Positions 57,969 through 64,000 of a stretch of DNA of 64,000 nt are shown here, piece after piece. A program made the translations under genes and the position numbers. Location: the NCBI GenBank assembly GCA_963773465.1, contig CAVZBF010000001.1:1116001-1180000 (forward strand), written 5' to 3'. The notes below the pieces were generated by a model. It saw nothing but the letters and a program-made list of their open reading frames with translations, ran no database searches and was not told the origin of the DNA. The first letter of the stretch is position 1; each line of letters starts with the position of its first letter. The stretch is from VBAS01 sp963773465 (GTDB lineage Bacteria; Bacteroidota; Bacteroidia; Chitinophagales; Chitinophagaceae).

Positions 57969-58982
57969 ATGATACTGATTATTTCCAATGCTCACAGCGA
58001 ACCTACAACAGACAATGTTATCGACTGGCTATTGTATTATAAAGCAGACTTCATTCGCATTAACAGCGAAGACGCCGTTGATAAAACATTACGCATATCA
58101 ATAAGCATTGATAAGGACATAATAACTATAGGCGGACAGCAGATCAGGATGGATGACGTAAATGTGATTTGGTATCGCCGGTGGTATGAGTACAGAAATG
58201 TTGGGTTCCGCGCGGCTAACGCACACCAGCGGCAACTGCTGCGTGAAATGTTTGCAGAAGCAGAAGACCTGTTGTTTTACATCTATTATGCTCTTCGGGA
58301 CAAGCTCTGGCTTTGTGATCCATTGGTAAATAAAACTCATAATAAACTATATACACTGCACCTGGCACACCGGATAGGACTTAAAATACCGGCAACCTTT
58401 ATTTCAAATCATACCGACGAAGTAATTAATTTTCTGACACAGCAGGGTAATATCATTACCAAACCCATCGGCGACCCTTATGTGTATTTTGAGCCGGATG
58501 GGACAAATTATAAGAATTTTACTCAAAAGCTTACAATTGAATTTTTAAAAAAACTGTCTCCTTCCATTTTCATGTCTCTCTTCCAGCAACTGGTTAAAGC
58601 TGATTGTGAAATAAGGACCTTTTACCTGGACGGCGATTTTTATTCAACTGCGATCGTAAACAGTAACACCATTGATGTGAAGCTAAGCGTAAAAAGAAAT
58701 GAAAACGTAAAAATGATCGCTTATGATCTGCCGGAAGATGTAAAGCAAAAGATAAGGTTGCTGATGAAAAAAGTGGGTTTGAATACAGGGTCCATTGATA
58801 TTATCCGAAACAAGGAAGGTGAGCATTATTTTCTTGAAGTGAATCCTATAGGACAGTTTACCGGCTATGGGTTTGCGTGCAATTACCAACTGGAAAAGAA
58901 AATTGCCCAATGGCTTATAAGGAATGATCATAAAAAACACCCGCATTATGAAAAAGATCAGGTACTCGAGCGTATTCGATGA
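57969..58982 (+). CDS. gwsG: ATP-grasp peptide maturase (GRASP-with-SPASM type)
   Basis: Uses ATP to activate Asp/Glu side chains of the precursor and join them to Ser/Thr hydroxyls (or Lys). 337 residues. The N-terminal lobe has MILIISNAHSEPTTDNVIDW and VIWYRRWYEYRN, the substrate-domain motif. The ATP-grasp part has IITKPIGD (ATP Lys), VKADCEIRTFYLDGDFYSTA, DVKLSVKRNENVKM and the Mg-binding GEHYFLEVNPIGQFTGY (Glu, Asn). Length and motifs are normal. The end overlaps a small ORF by 35 bases. In this arrangement (precursor, ATP-grasp, SPASM protein, C39 exporter) the assignment is safe. Confidence 0.92.
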   Translation: MILIISNAHSEPTTDNVIDWLLYYKADFIRINSEDAVDKTLRISISIDKDIITIGGQQIRMDDVNVIWYRRWYEYRNVGFRAANAHQRQLLREMFAEAEDLLFYIYYALRDKLWLCDPLVNKTHNKLYTLHLAHRIGLKIPATFISNHTDEVINFLTQQGNIITKPIGDPYVYFEPDGTNYKNFTQKLTIEFLKKLSPSIFMSLFQQLVKADCEIRTFYLDGDFYSTAIVNSNTIDVKLSVKRNENVKMIAYDLPEDVKQKIRLLMKKVGLNTGSIDIIRNKEGEHYFLEVNPIGQFTGYGFACNYQLEKKIAQWLIRNDHKKHPHYEKDQVLERIR

Positions 58983-59169
58983 CAATATTCTTTGCCACAC
59001 ACCGCTTTATTACAGGTTCATGAACAAACTAAGCAAAGAAGAACTGGCGAAAATTGAGCATACTTTTATGCGACAATCAAGCAGCCTCCGGCATCGGTCA
59101 TCAACTTATTTCCTGTACGAACCGTACAAGCCTTTTACTAAATTCCTTCCAACGAAGATCATGCATTAA
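58948..59169 (+). CDS. Small protein between the ATP-grasp and SPASM genes
   Basis: 73 residues from ATG 58948 (MKKIRYSSVFDDNILCHTPL), overlapping the ATP-grasp gene by 35 bases and ending 9 bases before the SPASM gene. HRSSTYFLYEPYKPFTKFLP is near the end. It has no repeat, leader or GG-type site, so it is not an obvious second precursor. The sequence is balanced in composition and tightly packed in the operon, which supports translation. Function unknown; a conserved accessory of the cassette is possible. Confidence 0.5.
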   Translation: MKKIRYSSVFDDNILCHTPLYYRFMNKLSKEELAKIEHTFMRQSSSLRHRSSTYFLYEPYKPFTKFLPTKIMH

Positions 59170-59178
59170 CACCTTGAA

Positions 59179-60144
59179 ATGAACGGCAAATATTTCAAAC
59201 TGTACAGTTGTTGTATCCCCGTCATGGGAAAAACAGGGGCGGTGATTATCAACCTGCAAAAAACTTCCTATACCATTATTCCACAGTTTTTGTGTGAGAT
59301 ATTGCAGGATTATGAAAACGAAAATCTTGATGCGCTGGCAGACCTTTACCAGGATCACGACAATAACATTAGAAAATATCTTGACACTCTTTGTGCCAAA
59401 CATCTTGGCTTCTTTACTGATGAACCGGAACGCTACCCAAAGCTAAACCTTAGCTGGGATACGCCTGAAGTCATCAGGCATGCTGTCATTCAAATTGAAG
59501 ATTATAGTCGATTCGATTATAAAAAAATATTAGAACAACTGGATGAAATGCTTTGCAAGAACATGGAGATTTGGTTTACGGGTCCGTATACCAGGTCCGA
59601 CCTTGAAGATTTATTGTCAGCCACGCAGGGCAGTGTACTTCGTTCGCTTGCGTTGGTGCTTCCTTACAATGCGGATATAAAAATTAAAGGTTACCAGGAG
59701 TTGACCGCATCATATACAAAAATAGGAGAGATATATCTGCACCGGGCCCCGAAAACCACTAAGTCCGCGGATACAAGGGTATTTGCAATTACAGGAGATC
59801 TCGGAGATTTTAAGAAAACGTTTACTAATATACCGAGGGATCAATACATCATTTACCTGGAATTTTTTACAGAGAACCGTAAATACAATGCTTATTACAA
59901 CAGGAAAGTTTGCATAGATGCAAGGGGGTATGTAAAGAATTGCCTCACACATCACAGGCATTTTGGAAATATCGCCGGGAAGAGACTTGAAGAAATAGTA
60001 GAGGACCCAGCCTTCAGAGAATTATGGTATGCCAGCAACGACCGGATACTTGGCATTAAGGATTCCGAATTCAGAGATATTTGGCTTAATACCCACGAAC
60101 TGGAGAAAACCAATGATGACTACTACCGGATAATTGAGCCATAA
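59179..60144 (+). CDS. gwsS: SPASM-type peptide maturase of the cassette, degenerate SPASM cysteines
   Basis: 321 residues. The opening YFKLYSCCIPVMGKTGAVII matches the GwsS family, as does LGFFTDEPERYPKLNLSWDT. The C-terminal SPASM-like segment starts normally, VCIDARGYVKNCLTHHRHFG, with two Cys. The part that in family members carries the further cluster Cys (the ...CKDCEFR...C pattern) here reads GIKDSEFRDIWLNTHELEK, so those Cys are Ile, Ser, Trp and Thr. No CX3CX2C radical-SAM motif is visible in the protein. The frame is intact. An Fe-S cluster of the usual SPASM kind cannot be fully ligated. It may act as a scaffold or recognition protein. Confidence 0.82.
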   Translation: MNGKYFKLYSCCIPVMGKTGAVIINLQKTSYTIIPQFLCEILQDYENENLDALADLYQDHDNNIRKYLDTLCAKHLGFFTDEPERYPKLNLSWDTPEVIRHAVIQIEDYSRFDYKKILEQLDEMLCKNMEIWFTGPYTRSDLEDLLSATQGSVLRSLALVLPYNADIKIKGYQELTASYTKIGEIYLHRAPKTTKSADTRVFAITGDLGDFKKTFTNIPRDQYIIYLEFFTENRKYNAYYNRKVCIDARGYVKNCLTHHRHFGNIAGKRLEEIVEDPAFRELWYASNDRILGIKDSEFRDIWLNTHELEKTNDDYYRIIEP

Positions 60145-60154
60145 ACAAAAAAAA

Positions 60155-62344
60155 ATGTTCAGAAAATTTCCAACATACACTCAATATGATTCAAAGGATT
60201 GCGGTCCTACCTGTTTGCAAATCATTTCGCGGTATTATGGAAAACATTTTTCGCTTCAATCACTCAGGGAAAAATCAAAAATAGGTATTGAAGGAGTGAG
60301 CCTGCTTGGCATCAGCCAGGCTGCTGAAATGTTGGGCTTCCGGAGTATAGGCGCACGCCTTGACGCAGACACGCTGGTAAAGGAAGCACCGTTTCCCTGT
60401 ATCGTGCATTGGGATGACAATCATTTTGTGGTATTATACAAGGTTAAGAAAGATACTTTTTATGTTTCCGATCCTGCAAAAGGAAGGATGACTTATAAGC
60501 GGAAAGAATTTCTAGCACATTGGGCGGCCGCTCAGTCTGACCCACCGCAAGGGATTGTGCTGATACTGGAACCCACGCCTAAATTCTATTCAACAGAAGA
60601 AGATCCGCGACAAAAAATGAACTTCAGGCTGATTACGAATTACCTTTTCAATTACAAAAACCTGTTGGTCCAATTGCTGCTGGGTATCATTTGCGTAAGC
60701 GTGGCCCAGGTTATCTTTCCATTCCTTACCCGGAGCCTTGTAGATAATGGAATAGCACCGGGCAATCTATCGTTCATCTATGTAATATTAATGGCTCAGC
60801 TCATGCTGTTTATCGGGCGCACCAGCGTGGATTTCATAAGAAGCTGGATACTTCTTCATATCGGCACACGGATTAACGTATCGATCATCAGCGATTTTTT
60901 TATTAAACTTATGCGGCTGCCGTTGAGTTTTTTTGATTCAAAGATGACCGGCGACATATTGCAACGGGTGAATGATCACAACAGGATAGAACATTTTCTT
61001 ACAGCCAGCACACTGAATTTTTTCTTTTCAGTAATATCGTTTATTGTTTTTTCCATTGTGCTCCTGTCTTACAACCCAATAATTTTTTCCATTTTCCTGC
61101 TTAGCACGGTTGTTTATTCTGTTTGGGTAATTGCTTTTCTTAGAAAGCGAAGGGAACTCGATTATAAAAAATTCGCTATAGGCAGCCGTAATTCGGACAG
61201 TATCATCATGATGATAAACGGCATGCAGGAGATCAAACTTAATAACAGCGAGCAGCAAAAACGATGGGAATGGGAACGCATCCAGGCAAAGCTGTTCCGT
61301 ATCAATATCAAAAGCCTTGCATTGGGCCAGTATCAGCAGGCGGGCGCATTTTTCATAAACGAAGGGAAGAATATTTTTATCACTTTCCTGGCAGCAAAAT
61401 TTGTAATGGAAGGCCATCTCACATTAGGCACTATGCTGGCCATTCAATATATAATAGGCCAGTTAAATGCTCCTGTCGAGCAGCTCATACAATTCATGCA
61501 ATCTTACCAGGACGCGGCGATAAGTTTGGAACGGCTGAACGAGGTACATGTTCAGGAAGATGAAGAACCCTCCGATAAACCAGTATTGCATTTTTTGCCG
61601 GCTGAAAAAAGTTTGCGGTTGGAAAATGTTGGCTTTACTTATCCCGGTCCTGCAAAGCCGCAAGTGCTTAACAACATTAACCTGGAAATTCCGTATGGCA
61701 AGATAACAGCAATCGTAGGTGTAAGCGGAAGCGGAAAGACTACGCTGTTGAAACTGCTGCTTAAGTTTTACAAGCCCCAGTTGGGTAACATTAAAATAGG
61801 GAATACTCATCTTGACCTGATCAGTAACCGTACATGGCGTGAAAAATGTGGTGTAGTGATGCAGGGCGGTTTTATTTTTCCTGATACCATCGCAAATAAC
61901 ATCGCGGTGGGTGATCAGCGGCCGAATTATCAACGGCTTCTTTATGCAGCTGAAATCGCCAACATACTGGAATTCATCAATACATTCCCGTTAGATTTTA
62001 ATACAAGAATTGGCTCCGATGGCGTTGGCATCAGCGAAGGTCAAAAGCAACGAATACTGATAGCCCGTGCGGTGTATAAGAACCCGGAATTTATATTTTT
62101 CGATGAAGCCACTAACTCTCTTGATGCAAATAATGAAAGGATCATTATGAGAAACCTTGACCAGTTTTTCAAAGGGCGCACTGTGGTAGTGGTGGCCCAT
62201 CGTCTCAGCACAGTGAAAAATGCCGATAACATTGTGGTGCTTGATAAAGGTATGATTGCAGAAATGGGTACTCACAACGAGCTGGCATCAATGAAGAATA
62301 AATATTTTGAATTGGTGAGGAATCAACTGGAACTCGGAAAATAA
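60155..62344 (+). CDS. Peptidase-containing ABC transporter (C39 peptidase, ABC permease-ATPase)
   Basis: About 729 residues from ATG 60155; the frame opens at TTG 60134. The N-terminal C39 peptidase (1-140) has Gln10 and Cys16 in TYTQYDSKDCGPTCLQ, His about 90 in WDDNHFVVLYK and Asp about 106 in VSDPAKG. Six membrane helices follow (IICVSVAQVIFPFLTRSL and others), then the ATPase: GVSGSGKTTLLKLLLKF (Walker A), VGISEGQKQRILIARA (signature ISEGQ instead of LSGGQ) and FIFFDEATNSLD (Walker B). It would cut the leader after IGA and export the core. It is followed by a short HlyD-like gene. Confidence 0.95.
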   Translation: MFRKFPTYTQYDSKDCGPTCLQIISRYYGKHFSLQSLREKSKIGIEGVSLLGISQAAEMLGFRSIGARLDADTLVKEAPFPCIVHWDDNHFVVLYKVKKDTFYVSDPAKGRMTYKRKEFLAHWAAAQSDPPQGIVLILEPTPKFYSTEEDPRQKMNFRLITNYLFNYKNLLVQLLLGIICVSVAQVIFPFLTRSLVDNGIAPGNLSFIYVILMAQLMLFIGRTSVDFIRSWILLHIGTRINVSIISDFFIKLMRLPLSFFDSKMTGDILQRVNDHNRIEHFLTASTLNFFFSVISFIVFSIVLLSYNPIIFSIFLLSTVVYSVWVIAFLRKRRELDYKKFAIGSRNSDSIIMMINGMQEIKLNNSEQQKRWEWERIQAKLFRINIKSLALGQYQQAGAFFINEGKNIFITFLAAKFVMEGHLTLGTMLAIQYIIGQLNAPVEQLIQFMQSYQDAAISLERLNEVHVQEDEEPSDKPVLHFLPAEKSLRLENVGFTYPGPAKPQVLNNINLEIPYGKITAIVGVSGSGKTTLLKLLLKFYKPQLGNIKIGNTHLDLISNRTWREKCGVVMQGGFIFPDTIANNIAVGDQRPNYQRLLYAAEIANILEFINTFPLDFNTRIGSDGVGISEGQKQRILIARAVYKNPEFIFFDEATNSLDANNERIIMRNLDQFFKGRTVVVVAHRLSTVKNADNIVVLDKGMIAEMGTHNELASMKNKYFELVRNQLELGK

Positions 62345-62349
62345 AGTTT

Positions 62350-62877
62350 ATGGAATCCAACGGAATGAAACATACATACAAGGAAAGGAGTGAAGAGGTG
62401 CAGGAGATACTTTCCCGCCCGCCTGTTTGGATCGTGCGTTGGGGAAGCGGCATTGCATTTTTTTTCCTGGTAGTATTGCTCTGTATTGCCTGGCTCGTTC
62501 CATCGCCGGTAACTGTAGTGGGAAGTTTGAAAATCGTCCGCCCCTCTTTTGCCATACCTCTTAATGCACCTGAGAACGATACTTCGTTTGTTGGAATAAT
62601 GAAGTTAGGTCAGGAGAATTTCGGGAAGATACGGGCCGGTCAGAAAGCTGTGATAAAATTGAAAGCTTACCAGGAATTTGGTGTACTTGAGAGTAAAGTG
62701 GTTTGGGTTTCGGATAAATTTAACGAGGAGCAGGGGAGTTTCGATGTTCATATATCATTGCCGAAAGAGCGCAAAACATCGCATGGTTACCAGGTACAAT
62801 ACGTGCCCGCAATGTTGGGGCAGGCAGAGATAATTGTAAGTGAGCGAAAGCTTATTCAAAAGTTGAGTCCGTTTTAG
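62350..62877 (+). CDS. Very short HlyD-like membrane fusion protein
   Basis: 175 residues. One N-terminal membrane segment (WGSGIAFFFLVVLLCIAWLV) is followed by a periplasmic part: VVGSLKIVRPSFAIPLNAPE, FGKIRAGQKAVIKLKAYQEF and GSFDVHISLPKERKTSHGYQ. The last is the beta-barrel segment of HlyD/membrane fusion proteins. The usual lipoyl and long alpha-hairpin section, which makes about 200-250 residues in normal members, is absent. It follows the exporter gene by five bases. It may act with an outer-membrane partner elsewhere, or just tether the exporter. Its frame is intact. Confidence 0.75.
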   Translation: MESNGMKHTYKERSEEVQEILSRPPVWIVRWGSGIAFFFLVVLLCIAWLVPSPVTVVGSLKIVRPSFAIPLNAPENDTSFVGIMKLGQENFGKIRAGQKAVIKLKAYQEFGVLESKVVWVSDKFNEEQGSFDVHISLPKERKTSHGYQVQYVPAMLGQAEIIVSERKLIQKLSPF

Positions 62878-62901
62878 CATTACATAGTATTATATTAACA
62901 G

Positions 62902-62930
62902 CAAAGGTTTGTGTGTAACACAAACCTTTG
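62902..62930. terminator. Hairpin terminator shared by the peptide operon and tRNA-Arg
   Basis: CAAAGGTTTGTGT and ACACAAACCTTTG make a perfect 13-bp stem with a three-base loop. It lies 25 bases after the HlyD-like stop and directly at the 3' end of the minus-strand tRNA. No long T run follows on the plus strand. Confidence 0.7.
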
Positions 62931-63004
62931 TGATCCGGATTGGATTCAAACCAATGACCTGCTGCTTAGAAGGCAGCTGCTCTATTCAGCTGAGCTACCG
63001 GACC
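62931..63004 (-). tRNA. tRNA-Arg(TCT)
   Basis: On the minus strand the 74 bases fold as a standard cloverleaf: acceptor GGTCCGG/CCGGATC (one G-U pair), D stem GCTC/GAGC, anticodon stem GCTGC/GCAGC with loop CTTCTAA (anticodon TCT), T stem ATTGG/CCAAT and discriminator A73. The T loop reads TTTGAAT. Confidence 0.95.
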
Positions 63005-63069
63005 ATTTCAGAGGCGCAAATGTAATAAACTTTCCCTAAAGCACTACATTTGAACACCAATTGAATATC

Positions 63070-64000
63070 ATGATTTCAGCATTTAATTACGGAATTGATA
63101 AACTAACTGTCGGAAATGCAATTGCACTCGCGAATGGAAAAATAAAAGGGATTATAAATGCAGAAGCCGGCAAAAAAATAGAAACTTCCCATGACTATGT
63201 AAAACAGATCGTAGAAAATAATAAAACTGTTTATGGTATCAATACCGGCTTTGGCATTTTAGCCAATACAAAGATCTCCGAAGAAGATACGGCAACACTT
63301 CAATATAAAATTTTACAAAGTCACAGTGTAGGAGTGGGTGATCCCATTCCTGTTGAAGTTGCTAAACTTATGCTGATAACAAAAGTACATGCGCTGGCAC
63401 AGGGCTTTAGTGGAATACAGTTATCAACTATCGAAAGAATTCTTTGGCATATAGAAAATGACGTGATACCTGTAGTACCTGAAAAAGGAAGTGTAGGTGC
63501 TTCCGGTGATCTTGCGCCGCTGGCTCATTTATTTTTACCATTGATCGGGCTTGGTGAAGTTTATGCACGAATTGACACGAATAAAAACGAATTCACACGA
63601 ATTAACTCAAATGAATTTTTAAAACAAAAAGGATTATTGCCAATACAGCTTGGCCCCAAAGAAGGTTTAGCACTTATCAACGGTACTCAATTCATTTTAT
63701 CATTTGCTGTAAAAGCAGTACAGCGAATGCATAATTGTCTGGAGGCTGCAGATATCATCGGTGCCATGAGCCTCGAAGCATTAACCGGAACTAAAGCCCC
63801 TTTTGATGAACGCTTACATGACCTTCGTCCTTTTAACGGAAACAAATTAGTCGCACAACGATTAAGAGCATTATTAAAAGATTCAGCCATCATGCAAAGC
63901 CATGTCGATTGTGGCCGTGTGCAGGACCCTTATTCATTACGCTGTATGCCGCAGGTGCATGGTGCAAGCCGTAATGCATGGCTTCATTTAAAAGAATTGA
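63070..64000 (+). CDS. hutH: Histidine ammonia-lyase, 3' end outside the window
   Basis: Converts histidine to urocanate, first step of histidine breakdown. It starts at ATG 63070 (MISAFNYGIDKLTVGNAIAL) and runs open to the window end (310 codons). TVYGINTGFGILANTKI is the substrate loop, GSVGASGDLAPLAHLFLPL carries the Ala-Ser-Gly triplet that makes the MIO cofactor, and KEGLALINGTQF is conserved. QDPYSLRCMPQVHGASRNAW is the active-site stretch near the end. Between GLGEVYA and LLPIQLGPKEG lies a stretch of unusual composition made of a 10-bp DNA repeat. The rest is missing only because of the window. Confidence 0.96.
   Translation, partial: MISAFNYGIDKLTVGNAIALANGKIKGIINAEAGKKIETSHDYVKQIVENNKTVYGINTGFGILANTKISEEDTATLQYKILQSHSVGVGDPIPVEVAKLMLITKVHALAQGFSGIQLSTIERILWHIENDVIPVVPEKGSVGASGDLAPLAHLFLPLIGLGEVYARIDTNKNEFTRINSNEFLKQKGLLPIQLGPKEGLALINGTQFILSFAVKAVQRMHNCLEAADIIGAMSLEALTGTKAPFDERLHDLRPFNGNKLVAQRLRALLKDSAIMQSHVDCGRVQDPYSLRCMPQVHGASRNAWLHLKEL
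63566..63612 (+). repeat. 10-bp tandem repeat inside hutH
   Basis: CACGAAT-type units start at 63566, 63576, 63586 (AACGAAT) and 63596, exactly ten bases apart, with a weaker fifth unit (CTCAAAT) at 63606. The frame stays open and encodes ARIDTNKNEFTRINSNEF in a variable loop. Confidence 0.75.

Overview
The window is chromosomal DNA of an AT-rich Bacteroidota bacterium, most likely from the Chitinophagaceae or a close relative. The evidence is a SusC/SusD pair, an sdhC-sdhA-sdhB locus with a single cytochrome b subunit, the OstA-like, MCE, amidase and LptD envelope genes, A-rich ribosome-binding regions, and a GRASP-with-SPASM peptide cassette. Family placement is inference from gene content only.

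Positions 1-13.8 kb hold core genes: threonine synthase (thrC, cut by the window edge), an OmpA-like protein, a conserved small protein, sdhC, sdhA, sdhB, an S9A oligopeptidase and a large outer-membrane protein. Nearly every long gene here is broken by one or more single-base frameshifts, including genes that should be essential. From 13.8 kb to the end I see none. Local sequencing or assembly error is the simplest explanation. A two-gene cassette (AAA ATPase plus a small basic protein) sits between sdhA and sdhB, and a dispersed repeat sits between sdhC and sdhA.

Positions 14-32 kb are housekeeping and envelope genes: ychF, a SpmA/SpmB-like fusion, a SusC/SusD/DUF4397 uptake locus, an outer-membrane barrel, then OstA-like, MCE (MlaD-like), N-acetylmuramoyl-L-alanine amidase, LptD-like, PlsC-like acyltransferase, a GNAT and uracil-DNA glycosylase.

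Positions 32.5-52.2 kb form a same-strand run of 15 genes that looks like an undescribed lipid-derived metabolite pathway. It includes an alpha-oxoamine synthase, a fatty-acid desaturase, an acyl-CoA-dehydrogenase-fold enzyme without the usual catalytic Glu, an SCP2-like protein, an amino-acid permease and a class III aminotransferase fused to an acyl-ACP-reductase-like domain. It continues with a flavin reductase, an SDR, two Fe-S-motif GMC oxidoreductases with a split or fused accessory domain, an SRPBCC protein, a methyltransferase and a two-subunit molybdenum hydroxylase. The fusion enzyme has the right parts to turn a fatty acyl thioester into an aldehyde and then a primary amine, the logic of TamH in tambjamine biosynthesis. 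No PKS, NRPS or carrier protein is visible.

Positions 52.5-62.9 kb hold a small membrane protein, a metallophosphoesterase and an outer-membrane receptor, followed by a ribosomally made peptide cassette. The cassette has a precursor with a duplicated CSYSGDTD core, an ATP-grasp ligase (GwsG-like), a small ORF, a SPASM-type maturase that has lost the distal SPASM cysteines (GwsS-like), a C39-peptidase ABC exporter and a very short HlyD-like protein. The window closes with tRNA-Arg(TCT) on the minus strand and the 5' part of hutH, which carries a 10-bp tandem repeat inside the coding sequence.
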